From assembly GCA_019359015.1 (NCBI GenBank), contig JAHHID010000016.1, forward strand, positions 1 to 64,000: a DNA stretch of 64,000 nucleotides. The letters run 5' to 3'. A program made the translations under genes and the position numbers. How positions within the stretch are numbered: the stretch's first letter is position 1; each line of letters begins with the position of its first letter. Positions 36,072 through 45,376 of this stretch are shown piece after piece. The notes under the pieces are model-generated. The model ran no database searches. It worked only from the letters and a program-made list of their open reading frames with translations, and was not told the origin of the DNA. The stretch comes from Spirirestis rafaelensis WJT71-NPBG6 (GTDB lineage: Bacteria; Cyanobacteriota; Cyanobacteriia; Cyanobacteriales; Nostocaceae).

Positions 36072-37291
36072 TGGTGTATCAACCAGCAGCGGGTGCAAGG
36101 GATTTATTACCCTTAGATGTGGCTCAAAAACGCTGGATTGAAGATAGGTTACAACAAGTGTTTCACCGTTGGGGATATCACAGGATTATCACCTCAACTT
36201 TAGAACGCATGGATACTCTAATGGCGGGAGAAGCAATTGAACGCCGAGGAGTGATTCAACTGCAAAATTCCGAAGATGAAGAATTAGGCTTGCGTCCAGA
36301 ACTAACAGCCTCGATCGCGCGTACTGCTGTGACACGCATGGCTGGTGTTACTTATCCGCAAAGGCTGTACTATAATGCCAATGTGTTCCGTCGCACCACA
36401 GAAAGCAGGCACAATCGCCAGCAAGAATTTTATCAAGCTGGGGTAGAGTTGCTTGGTGGTGGGGGATTGTTAGGAAATGCAGAAGTACTATTATTGGTGG
36501 CTGATTGTCTGCAAGCACTTTCAATTTCACATTGGCATTTAATTTTAGGCGAAGCCGGAATCACCCGATCGCTTTTATCCGCTTTCCCTTTAAATCTACA
36601 AGCTACAGTCAGAAGTGCGATCGCTAATTTAGATCGTATTACTCTCGACAGTTTACCCTTGAGTGATGAACTCAAACAACGCGCCAGAATCATGTTAGAT
36701 TTGCGCGGAAACCCAGCAGATGTATTGCAAAAAGTCAGCAATTTAGGTTTAGACACCCAACAGCAAACAGCGGTAAATGATCTCAAATCTCTGGTAGAAT
36801 TACTAGAATCCAAAGGGGATTTCCCGTTAATTCTTGACCTCAGCCTGATTCAAACTATAGATTATTACACCGGCATTGTGTTTGAAGTTGTCAGTGATAC
36901 CGAAACGCAAGCGCGGGTTTTAGGGCGGGGTGGTCGCTACGACCAGCTTTTGGGACTATATCATCCCCAAGGCGAAAACATTCCCGGTATTGGCTTTGCA
37001 CTGAATATCGAAGATTTATACCAAATATTGTTGTTAAATAAGTATTTACCGCAAGTAACCCCAGCCAGCAATTATTTAGTAGTACCAGAAACACCAAATG
37101 CTTACGCAGCGGCGTTTGCTTACGCGCAAAAACTCCGAGATTCTACAGAATTAGTGCGGGTAGAAATCGACTTAGGGGAACGTGACGCAGATGCTATTCG
37201 CGAATATGTACGCGATCGCAAAATTGCCCAAATTGTTTGGATCAAAGCAGATGGTTCACCGATGATTGAGTCAATAGTCAAGGGTCAATAG
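36071..37291 (+). CDS. hisZ: ATP phosphoribosyltransferase regulatory subunit
   Basis: The 406-aa protein is a class II aminoacyl-tRNA-synthetase-like (HisRS paralogue) subunit that activates the short HisG enzyme in the first step of histidine synthesis. Signatures are PAAGARDLLPLDVAQKRWIE, LRPELTASIARTAVTRM, YYNANVFRR and RQQEFYQAGVELLGG. The C-terminal anticodon-binding-like domain is reduced, as usual for HisZ. Its ATG overlaps the stop of the J-TPR gene. Confidence 0.95.
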   Translation: MVYQPAAGARDLLPLDVAQKRWIEDRLQQVFHRWGYHRIITSTLERMDTLMAGEAIERRGVIQLQNSEDEELGLRPELTASIARTAVTRMAGVTYPQRLYYNANVFRRTTESRHNRQQEFYQAGVELLGGGGLLGNAEVLLLVADCLQALSISHWHLILGEAGITRSLLSAFPLNLQATVRSAIANLDRITLDSLPLSDELKQRARIMLDLRGNPADVLQKVSNLGLDTQQQTAVNDLKSLVELLESKGDFPLILDLSLIQTIDYYTGIVFEVVSDTETQARVLGRGGRYDQLLGLYHPQGENIPGIGFALNIEDLYQILLLNKYLPQVTPASNYLVVPETPNAYAAAFAYAQKLRDSTELVRVEIDLGERDADAIREYVRDRKIAQIVWIKADGSPMIESIVKGQ

Positions 37292-37409
37292 TCACCCTCG
37301 CATTGGTGAAAAAGCATTTGATGCTGGACTTTGGATTGATGATTAAGTATTGTTGCTAGGCTATAAATAGCTGATTCAATACAGCTATGAGTGATCCAAG
37401 AGGGGAATT

Positions 37410-37634
37410 ATGCCACATACGATTGTTACTAATGTCTGTGAAGGTGTCGCAGATTGTGTAGATGCTTGTCCAGTAGCTTGCATTCATCCGGGACCAGGCA
37501 AAAACACCAAGGGAACTGATTGGTATTGGATTGACTTTGCTACCTGCATTGACTGTGGTATATGTCTTCAAGTATGCCCGGTAGAAGGAGCGATCGTTCC
37601 GGAAGAAAGACCGGATTTGCAAAAAACACCATAA
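37410..37634 (+). CDS. Two-cluster [4Fe-4S] ferredoxin
   Basis: The 74-aa protein has a canonical second cluster motif CIDCGICLQVCP and a modified first one (NVCEGVADCVDACPVAC). It thus resembles bacterial dicluster ferredoxins. The second CP residue pairs with the first cluster as usual. It is a soluble electron carrier; the partner is unknown. It follows hisZ by 118 bases and may be separately transcribed. Confidence 0.9.
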   Translation: MPHTIVTNVCEGVADCVDACPVACIHPGPGKNTKGTDWYWIDFATCIDCGICLQVCPVEGAIVPEERPDLQKTP

Positions 37635-37689
37635 TAGTTATTAGTCCAGAGTCCATAGTCAATAGTTATTTTTATTTGACTAATGACTC

Positions 37690-37873
37690 TTGACTAATGC
37701 CCAATGACGGCAGGTGCTTCAAGCCGGGAAACCCTTTCGGCAGTCGCTCATGGGGGAAACCACGCCACTCTCCTCAACGCGGGGAACCCGCGCACGGAGG
37801 TGGCTCCCCAAGACCGCGCTGCCTCACCAACGCACTGCCTCTCCAATGCCCAATGCCTAATGCCCAATGACCA
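37690..37873. repeat. Dispersed GACGGCAGGTGCTTC repeat block
   Basis: One GACGGCAGGTGCTTCAAGCC unit is followed by other GC-rich repeat modules and CCAATGCCCAATG runs up to the ABC gene start. It is the same family as 17621-17797. Confidence 0.7.
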
Positions 37874-38602
37874 ATGACTAATGACTATTTGCTAGAAGTT
37901 AACGATGTCCGCGCTGGATATATTAAAGACGTGGATATTTTGCAAGGCGTAAATTTTCGGGTGCAAGCTGGAGAATTAGTTACGGTAATTGGTCCTAACG
38001 GTGCTGGAAAATCGACCTTGGCAAAAACCATTTTTGGACTTTTGACTCCGCATACAGGCACAATTACCTTCAAAGGTGAAAATATCGCCGGACTAAAGTC
38101 TAATCAAATTGTGCAGCGGGGAATGTGTTATGTACCGCAAATCGCCAATGTTTTCCCCTCCCTCACTGTCGAAGAAAATTTAGAAATGGGTGCTTTTGTC
38201 CGCAATGTTGCTTTAAAGCCGTTGAAAGACAAAATATTTAGCATGTTTCCTAGATTAAGCGATCGCCGTCGTCAACGTGCTGGTACACTTTCTGGTGGGG
38301 AACGCCAAATGTTAGCAATGGGCAAAGCTTTGATGTTAGAACCGAGTTTGCTGCTATTAGATGAACCTTCAGCGGCTTTATCTCCCATTCTGGTAACGCA
38401 AGTATTCGACCAGATTAAACAAATTAATCAAAGTGGTACTGCGATCGTATTAGTAGAACAAAACGCCCGTAAAGCTTTAGAAATGGCTCATCGCGGTTAC
38501 GTCTTAGAATCTGGACGCGATGCTATCTCCGGTGCCGGTCAAGACTTGTTGAATGATCCTAAAGTCGGTGAATTGTATCTTGGTGCCGGGAAGAGGCATT
38601 AG
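37874..38602 (+). CDS. ABC transporter ATP-binding protein (LivF/NatE-like)
   Basis: The 242-aa ATPase has Walker A GPNGAGKS, the signature LSGGERQMLAMG, Walker B LLLLDEPSAAL and the switch His region. Sequence features (MCYVPQIANVFPSLTVEENL, LGAG end) match the LivF subfamily of branched-chain or neutral amino-acid transporters. Permease and binding-protein partners are not in this window, as for the scattered nat genes of Nostoc. It starts within a CCAATGAC repeat. Confidence 0.9.
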   Translation: MTNDYLLEVNDVRAGYIKDVDILQGVNFRVQAGELVTVIGPNGAGKSTLAKTIFGLLTPHTGTITFKGENIAGLKSNQIVQRGMCYVPQIANVFPSLTVEENLEMGAFVRNVALKPLKDKIFSMFPRLSDRRRQRAGTLSGGERQMLAMGKALMLEPSLLLLDEPSAALSPILVTQVFDQIKQINQSGTAIVLVEQNARKALEMAHRGYVLESGRDAISGAGQDLLNDPKVGELYLGAGKRH

Positions 38603-38693
38603 GCAGAGGGGAGTAGGGGGAGCCAGTTGATTAACTTTTGTAAAGAAAAAGCAGCTTTGGCATAAAACTCGCATATCTAAAGCTGAGAAGTAC

Positions 38694-38842
38694 AGGACTT
38701 ACGCAACTGGCACATTTATCTGAAAACTGTCACATAGAATTAATATGGCTCTAAGGTTTATAAATCAATGCTTACAAGCATTTACGGCAAATTGAAATAT
38801 ATGTGCCAGTTGACCTTATATTGTGACGCTTGCGTAAGTCCT
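38694..38842. mobile_element. 149-bp MITE, copy 2
   Basis: This is the reverse complement of 26433-26581 with no base difference that I can find. The AGGACTTACGCAA and TTGCGTAAGTCCT ends are intact. It lies 87 bases before the exoprotein start codon, in the promoter or leader region. Confidence 0.9.
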
Positions 38843-38928
38843 AAAGTATACAGGAGTTACTTTAACTGACAACAATTGTGGTTTACTCAAAAAGAGTGCA
38901 ACTGCTACAAAGTGCTAAGGAAAGTGCA

Positions 38929-41900
38929 ATGTCTAAGATGAGTATTCGTTTGGGCTGGTTCTTAGGAATTGCGAACTTATGTGCGATCGCTTTCTCTTCT
39001 AATTGTGCTTCTGCCCAAATTACCCCAGATAGCACTCTCCCGAATAATTCCATCGTCACTCCAAATGGCAGCACCCTCAATATCACAGGAGGAACCCAAG
39101 CTGGTGGTAACTTGTTCCACAGCTTTAGCGAGTTTTCTGTTCCCAATGGTGGCACTGCTTTCTTTAACAATGCTCTGGATATTCAGAATATCATCAGCCG
39201 GGTAACGGGTGGGTCAGTTTCTAAAATTGATGGGATAATCGGCGCGTCGGGCACAGCTAACCTATTTCTAATTAATCCCAATGGAATTGTATTTGGGCGT
39301 AATGCCAGCTTAAATGTTGGTGGTTCGTTTGTGGCGAGTACAGCGAATGCACTGCAATTTGGAAACCTCGGATTTTTTAGCGCTACTGATAAAAATATCC
39401 CTTCACCGTTGTTGACTATTAATCCTTCAGCGTTGCTGTTTAATCAGATTAATCAAAACGCAGCGATTCAAAATAACTCAGTTGCACCCGCAGGAGCAGA
39501 TCCAGCAGGTTTAAACGCAGTTGGTTTACGAGTACCAGATGGTAAAAGTCTACTGCTGGTGGGTGGTAATGTCAGCATGGCTAGGGGACGATTAAATGCT
39601 AATGGTGGACGAGTTGAGTTAGGAGGGTTGGCGGAATCTGGTACTGTAGCGCTAGATGTAAATGGCGATAATCTCAGCTTGAAATTTCCTGAGAATGTTG
39701 AACGAGCAGATGTATCCTTTACCAATCGTTCAGGTATATATGTAACTGGTGCTGGTGGCGGTAATCTTGCAGTTAATGCCAGGAATCTAGAGATATTGGG
39801 AGTAAGTGTCCTAAGCGGTGGTATTGAGCAAGGTTTGGGCACACCTGAAACTGTTGCGGGAGATATTACGCTGAATGCTACCGGGGAAATCAAAGTTGCT
39901 GGTACAGGGAGTAATGTTCGCAATCTTGTGCGTTTGGGATCACAAGGCAACGGGGGTAACATTACTATCGATTCTGGTTCCTTCTCATTACGAGATGGCG
40001 CTCGACTTACTGCCTCAACTTCTGGACAAGGGAATGCGGGGAATGTGACAGTGCGGGCACTCGATTCTGTTGACCTTGCAAACAGTAACATCTTGAGTAC
40101 GGTGGAGCCAGGGGGTGTTGGCAAGGGTGGCAATATCGACATCAATGCTGCAACTTTATCACTAATTGATACCGCTCAACTGCTAACCCGTACTAGTGAT
40201 GCATCTGGGAACCAGCCAGCAGGACGAGGAGATGCAGGGAATGTCAATGTTAATGTTACTGGCGCTATTGAGATTGCTGGGAGCCGAGGCACAAACCGCA
40301 GTGGCATTTTCAGTCGGGTGGAGACGGGGACAGTTGGCAATGGGGGTAACATTACTATCGATTCTGGTTCTTTCTCGTTACGCGATGGCGCTCAACTTAC
40401 TGCCTCAACCCGTGGACAAGGGAATGCGGGGAATGTGACAGTGCGGGCACTCGATTCTGTTGACCTTGCAAACAGTAACATCTTGAGTACGGTGGAGCCA
40501 GGGGGTGTTGGCAAGGGTGGCAATATCGACATCAATGCTGCAACTTTATCACTAATTGATACCGCTCAACTGCTAACCCGTACTAGTGATGCATCTGGGA
40601 ACCAGCCAGCAGGACGAGGAGATGCAGGGAATGTCAATGTTAATGTTACTGGCGCTATTGAGATTGCTGGGAGCCGAGGCACAAACCGCAGTGGCATTTT
40701 CAGTCGGGTGGAGACGGGGACAGTTGGCAATGGGGGTAACATTACTATCGATTCTGGTTCTTTCTCGTTACGCGATGGCGCTCAACTTACTGCCTCAACC
40801 CGTGGACAAGGGAATGCGGGGAATGTGACAGTGCGGGCACTCGATTCTGTTGACCTTGCAAACAGTAACATCTTGAGTACGGTGGAGCCAGGGGGTGTTG
40901 GCAAGGGTGGCAATATCGACATCAATGCTGCAACTTTATCACTAATTGATACCGCTCAACTGCTAACCCGTACTAGTGATGCATCTGGGAACCAGCCAGC
41001 AGGACGAGGAGATGCAGGGAATGTCAATGTTAATGTTACTGGCGCTATTGAGATTGCTGGGAGCCGAGGCACAAACCGCAGTGGCATTTTCAGTCGGGTG
41101 GAGACGGGGACAGTTGGCAATGGGGGTAACATTACTATCGATTCTGGTTCTTTCTCGTTACGCGATGGCGCTCAACTTACTGCCTCAACCCGTGGACAAG
41201 GGAATGCGGGGAATGTGACAGTGCGGGCACTCGATTCTGTTGACCTTGCAAACAGTAACATCTTGAGTACGGTGGAGCCAGGGGGTGTTGGCAAGGGTGG
41301 CAATATCGACATCAATGCTGCAACTTTATCACTAATTGATACCGCTCAACTGCTAACCCGTACTAGTGATGCATCTGGGAACCAGCCAGCAGGACGGGGG
41401 GATGCAGGGAATGTCAATGTTAATGTTACTGGCGCTATTGATATTGCTGGAAGGAGAGGCACATCCCCCAGTGGGATTTTCAGTGGGGTGGAAACGGGGA
41501 CAGTTGGTAATGGGGGTAACATTACTATCAATTCTGGTTCTTTCTCATTACGCGATGGTGCTCGACTTGAAGCCTCAACCCGTGGACAAGGGAATGCGGG
41601 GAATGTGACAGTGCGGGCAAGAAATGCTGTTGACCTTGCAGGTGGACAAACTTACATCTTCAGCACAGTGTCAGATGGGGGTGTTGGCAAGGGTGGCAAT
41701 ATCGACATCAATGCTGCAACTTTATCACTTACTGATGGCGCTCAGCTGCTAACCCGTACTAGTGATGCATCCGATACCCAGCCAGCAGGACGAGGAGATG
41801 CAGGGAATGTCAATCTAAATGTTACTGGCGCTATTGATATTGCTGGGAAAAGAGGCACATCCCCCAGTGGGATTTTCAGTCGGATGGAAACGGGGACAGT

Positions 41901-42921
41901 TGGTAATGGGGGTAACATTACTATCGATTCTGGTTCTTTCTCGTTACGCGATGGCGCTCAACTTTCTGCCTCGACCCGTGGACAAGGCAATGCAGGCACA
42001 ATTAAACTTAATGCTGCTGCTAAAGTTACCATTTCTAGCAACAGTTCTAACCGTAACAGTAGCTTGTTCGTTAACTCCGAAAGTCCGACGGGTACAACTG
42101 GAGATATTTTCATCACCTCACCTAGAGTTACCCTAGACAACAGTGGCACACTCAACGCTGAATCTGCATCGGGTAAGGGTGGCGACATCAACTTACAAAC
42201 TGATTTACTCCTTTTGCGTCGTGGCGCTCAAATCTCTACCACCGCAGGCACGGCACAAGCTGGTGGTAATGGTGGCAATATTAAAATTGATGCTCTGTCG
42301 GGCTTCATCGTTGCCGGAGCAAGCGAAAATAACGACATCACCGCTAATGCGTTTAGTGGCAGTGGTGGGAGAGTCACAATTAACGCTACTGGCATTTATG
42401 GTATGACAGTGCGTACTCGTGAAGACTTAGTGAGGCTGCTAGGAACTAACTTAGAGCCTCAACTGCTACCAACGAATGACATCACAGCAATTTCCCAAAC
42501 AAGTCCGACTTTAAACGGTACTGTAACTGTCAACACCCCAGATGTTGACCCCAACAGTGGATTAGTCAACTTGCCAACCGTACCACTTGAGACCGAAGTG
42601 TCCCAACTCTGTCAACCACGTACAGCAGAAAATCAAAGCAGTTTTGTCATTACTGGACGTGGTGGCTTACCCCCCAATCCTAGAACCGATCCCCTCAGCG
42701 GTGACGCAGTTCAAGTAGATTGGGTAACGCTTAACCCAAATAGTAACAACCGTACTCCAACTGTTATAAAAAATCCCACTGCGACTCCACCACAACCTAT
42801 TATTGAGGCTACTGGGTGGGTGCGAAACGAAAAGGGAGAGGTGGTTTTAACAGCGAATCCGTCCACAGTTACCCCTCATAGTCCTTGGATAACCCCTGCA
42901 TCTTGCAATACTAAAACGTGA
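38929..42921 (+). CDS. Filamentous-haemagglutinin-type exoprotein (two-partner secretion, TpsA)
   Basis: The protein (1330 aa from ATG 38929) has a signal peptide (to about residue 29, ..SNCASAQ). A TPS domain follows (about 30-290) with NLFLINPNGIVFGRNASLNV and other haemagglutination-activity motifs. A long beta-helix stalk follows. It contains 130-residue repeats beginning GNGGNITIDSGSFSLRDGA. Three to four copies are practically identical in DNA and others are diverged. The C terminus (PNPRTDPLSGDAVQVDWV..) is typical of cyanobacterial CHAT-linked exoproteins. A TpsB (ShlB-type) partner is not in the window. I chose ATG 38929 because AAGGAA precedes it. Confidence 0.9.
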   Translation: MSKMSIRLGWFLGIANLCAIAFSSNCASAQITPDSTLPNNSIVTPNGSTLNITGGTQAGGNLFHSFSEFSVPNGGTAFFNNALDIQNIISRVTGGSVSKIDGIIGASGTANLFLINPNGIVFGRNASLNVGGSFVASTANALQFGNLGFFSATDKNIPSPLLTINPSALLFNQINQNAAIQNNSVAPAGADPAGLNAVGLRVPDGKSLLLVGGNVSMARGRLNANGGRVELGGLAESGTVALDVNGDNLSLKFPENVERADVSFTNRSGIYVTGAGGGNLAVNARNLEILGVSVLSGGIEQGLGTPETVAGDITLNATGEIKVAGTGSNVRNLVRLGSQGNGGNITIDSGSFSLRDGARLTASTSGQGNAGNVTVRALDSVDLANSNILSTVEPGGVGKGGNIDINAATLSLIDTAQLLTRTSDASGNQPAGRGDAGNVNVNVTGAIEIAGSRGTNRSGIFSRVETGTVGNGGNITIDSGSFSLRDGAQLTASTRGQGNAGNVTVRALDSVDLANSNILSTVEPGGVGKGGNIDINAATLSLIDTAQLLTRTSDASGNQPAGRGDAGNVNVNVTGAIEIAGSRGTNRSGIFSRVETGTVGNGGNITIDSGSFSLRDGAQLTASTRGQGNAGNVTVRALDSVDLANSNILSTVEPGGVGKGGNIDINAATLSLIDTAQLLTRTSDASGNQPAGRGDAGNVNVNVTGAIEIAGSRGTNRSGIFSRVETGTVGNGGNITIDSGSFSLRDGAQLTASTRGQGNAGNVTVRALDSVDLANSNILSTVEPGGVGKGGNIDINAATLSLIDTAQLLTRTSDASGNQPAGRGDAGNVNVNVTGAIDIAGRRGTSPSGIFSGVETGTVGNGGNITINSGSFSLRDGARLEASTRGQGNAGNVTVRARNAVDLAGGQTYIFSTVSDGGVGKGGNIDINAATLSLTDGAQLLTRTSDASDTQPAGRGDAGNVNLNVTGAIDIAGKRGTSPSGIFSRMETGTVGNGGNITIDSGSFSLRDGAQLSASTRGQGNAGTIKLNAAAKVTISSNSSNRNSSLFVNSESPTGTTGDIFITSPRVTLDNSGTLNAESASGKGGDINLQTDLLLLRRGAQISTTAGTAQAGGNGGNIKIDALSGFIVAGASENNDITANAFSGSGGRVTINATGIYGMTVRTREDLVRLLGTNLEPQLLPTNDITAISQTSPTLNGTVTVNTPDVDPNSGLVNLPTVPLETEVSQLCQPRTAENQSSFVITGRGGLPPNPRTDPLSGDAVQVDWVTLNPNSNNRTPTVIKNPTATPPQPIIEATGWVRNEKGEVVLTANPSTVTPHSPWITPASCNTKT
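39952..41994 (+). repeat. 390-bp coding tandem repeats (units at 39952, 40342, 40732, 41122, 41512, 41908)
   Basis: The spacing is 390, 390, 390, 390 and 396 bp, and the last unit is partial. Units at 40342, 40732 and 41122 look identical over almost their whole length, including synonymous sites. The first and fifth are diverged. Each encodes 130 residues of the exoprotein stalk. Confidence 0.93.
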
Positions 42922-43237
42922 GTATCCGAATCTAGGCAATATCTTGCTCAACGCAGGTACGACCGGAGAAGATAGCTGCAAGCGCATTAACTCTAACCGC
43001 AGCGTTACAAATTATTTCCGCTGCCGTGGACAGGGAGAGGGGGAGAGGGGGAGAGGGGGGATGGGGAGAAAGAAGAATAGAATTATTCTCCTTGTCCCCT
43101 TGTCTCCTTGTCTGCCAATGCCCATTGCCCAATTCACAAAAATTAAATGACTCTTAAACCGTGTAAGAGGGTACTCTTGCATCCCTCTTAACTTTGATAT
43201 GTTCCTGGCAATGACCAAGCTTTTGTCAGGTAGATTG
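42922..43237. other. Non-coding gap between exoprotein and carbonic anhydrase
   Basis: It contains GGGAGAGGGGGAGAGGG runs (43031-43065) and CTTGTCCCCTTGTCTCC repeats. No gene is seen. The SD for the carbonic anhydrase is weak. Confidence 0.5.
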
Positions 43238-43981
43238 ATGAGTCGAATTAATGGATTTGTCGGGCGTCGTCATGTCTTGAAGCTGGCAGGTATGGTAGGC
43301 TTTGGTATGACGGCTATAGCTGCAAACGGTAGCTTAGTTTGGGGTACACAGCAAGCTGTTAATTCACAAATACTTGCTGATGCTCATCCAGTCAACCCCA
43401 ATCCAGTTAGTCCTGATCTAGCTTTAAGGCGATTACTGAATGGAAATAAACGATTTATACAGCAAAAACGCCAATATCCAGACGAATCGCTAGAACGTTT
43501 GCGATTAGTTTCTAAAACACAGCATCCGTTTGCATCTGTATTGGGCTGTGCAGATTCTAGAGTACCAGCAGAAATAGTCTTCGATCAAGGACTTGGAAAT
43601 TTATTTGTGGTGCGAGTTGCTGGTAATGTTGCCAATGACTTGGTTATAGGTAGCCTGGAATATTCTACAGCAATATTGGGTTCTCAGCTAATCCTGATTC
43701 TAGGTCATAGAAGATGCGGAGCAGTGACAGCAGCAATTAAAAACGAGCCACTTCCGGGGAAAATTGGCTTTGTTGTTGAGGGCATTAAACCAGCTGTGGA
43801 AAGGGTAAGATTAACAACCGGCAATATTCAAGAAGATGCGGTTCTTGCCAATATTCAATATCAGGTTGAAGAATTACCAAAAAAGTCAAGGATTTTGGCG
43901 AAATTGGTAAGCGTTGGCAAACTCAAAATTGTTGGCGCTTGTTACGATATTGATACAGGCAAGGTAACTGTTATTACGTGA
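43238..43981 (+). CDS. Beta carbonic anhydrase with Tat signal, copy A
   Basis: From ATG 43238 (MSRINGFVGRRHVLKLAG) the 247-aa protein has a twin-arginine signal (GRRHVLK) and a beta-CA domain. The zinc ligands are Cys (GCADSRVPAE) and His/Cys (GHRRCGAVTAA). It is predicted to be exported, like the periplasmic EcaB-type enzymes that supply bicarbonate or CO2 outside the cytoplasm. It is a tandem paralogue of the gene at 44619; both start MSRINGFVGRR. The start was chosen by this match. Confidence 0.9.
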   Translation: MSRINGFVGRRHVLKLAGMVGFGMTAIAANGSLVWGTQQAVNSQILADAHPVNPNPVSPDLALRRLLNGNKRFIQQKRQYPDESLERLRLVSKTQHPFASVLGCADSRVPAEIVFDQGLGNLFVVRVAGNVANDLVIGSLEYSTAILGSQLILILGHRRCGAVTAAIKNEPLPGKIGFVVEGIKPAVERVRLTTGNIQEDAVLANIQYQVEELPKKSRILAKLVSVGKLKIVGACYDIDTGKVTVIT

Positions 43982-44027
43982 TTTTGTCAGATTAAATTGC
44001 ACTAAAATATTTAATTTCTTCATAGAG

Positions 44028-44066
44028 TTGTTACCCGTTGAGTGTTTTTTGTTAACGGGCAACACT
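44028..44066 (+). terminator. Hairpin after carbonic anhydrase A
   Basis: GTTACCCGTT and AACGGGCAAC form a 10-11 bp stem with one mismatch around a T-rich loop. It lies 47 bases past the stop and is a possible terminator. Confidence 0.5.
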
Positions 44067-44181
44067 CTTATTTTACTGATAATAGTTTTAGCGATGTCTC
44101 ACGACAAGCCGCTTTGCGTCTACGCAAACCATAGAGAAACACCACAGTCAAGCCAAAGTTTCTTCTATCGCTGAAAATTTC

Positions 44182-44224
44182 CTTCACCTTAAATATATCT
44201 AAATAAGGTATATTTAAGGTGAAG
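44182..44224. repeat. 16-bp perfect AT-rich inverted repeat
   Basis: CTTCACCTTAAATATA (44182-44197) pairs exactly with TATATTTAAGGTGAAG (44209-44224), with an 11-base loop. It lies between the two carbonic anhydrase genes and could be an operator or the end of a small element. Confidence 0.75.
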
Positions 44225-44343
44225 CTGCACCGAGATCACTCACTTTGTTATACTGAGTAGTAACACTTCGGGTTGTCTTCATAAATAGCGTCTTTGTACC
44301 CCTATGTCTATTAGGAGCAAAGTTGCAAATGAGGACAGGAGTT

Positions 44344-44566
44344 TATTGGGAGCATCCCAATGCGTGCAAAAAGCCCTGCGCCGAGCGCACGCTTCTCTGC
44401 GAGAGGCTCCACCAACGCGAACAGGCTATAAGCCTGGGGCTAAACAAACAAGGCAGGCTACCCTTCTCCTGTCGGAGACGCTGCGCGAACGGGAACGCCA
44501 AGGGCGAACGTGCGTATAGCGATACCCACGCGCGGGTATTGCAGCCAAATTGGGATGCTCCCAGTT
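44344..44566. repeat. Block bounded by inverted TTGGGAGCATCCCAA palindromes
   Basis: TTGGGAGCATCCCAATGCG at 44346 is matched in reverse by TTGGGATGCTCCCA near 44550. The interior holds GACGCTGCGCGAACG and other repeat modules. The block has no believable gene and looks like a composite of dispersed repeats. Confidence 0.6.
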
Positions 44567-44618
44567 TATTTGTATAGGAACTTGGTATAAATTTTGTGTA
44601 TCAATTTAAGGTGAATTA

Positions 44619-45353
44619 ATGAGCCGTATTAATGGATTTGTTGGGCGTCGGAATTTATTAAAGTTACTAGGTGTGGGAAGCGCTGGTATTGCTGCTACTG
44701 CTGCTGGCAGTGTACTTTTGAGTGAAGACAAAGCTGTTGCTCAACAACAATCTACTCCTGTACAAAAACCTCAACCAGTTAGTCCTGATGCAGCTATAAA
44801 AAGATTGGTGGAAGGAAATCAACGGTTTGTTGAGGGAAAGCGTCTCAACCCCAATCAATCACGGTTGCGTTTGCAAGAAACTGCTGTAGGTCAGTATCCG
44901 TTTGCAGCTATACTAGGTTGTTCCGATTCGAGAGTGCCTGCGGAAATTGTTTTCGACCAGGGACTAGGAGATTTATTTGTCGTGCGAATTGCTGGTAACA
45001 TAGCTGCTCTAGAGGCTATAGGTAGTTTAGAATTTGCTACAGCCGTATTGGGTGCTCAGACTATCGTTGTTTTAGGTCATGCAAGATGCGGTGCAGTATC
45101 AGCTGCCATAAAAGGCGATCCTCTCCCCGGTAGAATTGGCATTTTTGTTGAAGACATCAAGCCAGCGGTAGAAAGTATAAGAAAGAAAACTGGCAATATA
45201 CAAGAAAATGCAATTATTGCTAATGTACAATATCAGGTGGCAAGGTTGACAGAAAGCTCAACGATTTTGGCAAACTTGATCAAAGAAGGCAAACTGAAAA
45301 TAGTTGGCGGTCATTACGACCTCGCTAAAGGAAAAATCACCTTGTTAACCTGA
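44619..45353 (+). CDS. Beta carbonic anhydrase with Tat signal, copy B
   Basis: The 244-aa protein (MSRINGFVGRRNLLKLLG) has a Tat signal peptide cut near AVAQQQ and a complete beta-CA domain. The zinc ligands lie in GCSDSRVPAE and GHARCGAVSAA. It is about half identical to the copy at 43238, showing a tandem duplication followed by divergence. It is predicted to be periplasmic. Confidence 0.92.
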   Translation: MSRINGFVGRRNLLKLLGVGSAGIAATAAGSVLLSEDKAVAQQQSTPVQKPQPVSPDAAIKRLVEGNQRFVEGKRLNPNQSRLRLQETAVGQYPFAAILGCSDSRVPAEIVFDQGLGDLFVVRIAGNIAALEAIGSLEFATAVLGAQTIVVLGHARCGAVSAAIKGDPLPGRIGIFVEDIKPAVESIRKKTGNIQENAIIANVQYQVARLTESSTILANLIKEGKLKIVGGHYDLAKGKITLLT

Positions 45354-45376
45354 ACTTTTGATCAAGAATTAAGAAA

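Noticed and set aside
39952-41994. Regular 390-bp repetition suggesting a CRISPR-like array
   Set aside because: The units are contiguous coding sequence of one exoprotein and have no spacers.
40196-42136. Repeated 80-aa plus-strand frames in the exoprotein region
   Set aside because: They recur at the 390-bp repeat period in another frame and are shadows of the exoprotein gene.
44304-44577. Two overlapping 70-85 aa frames between the carbonic anhydrase genes
   Set aside because: They are encoded by dispersed repeat modules (GACGCTGCGCGAACG and similar), not by unique sequence.
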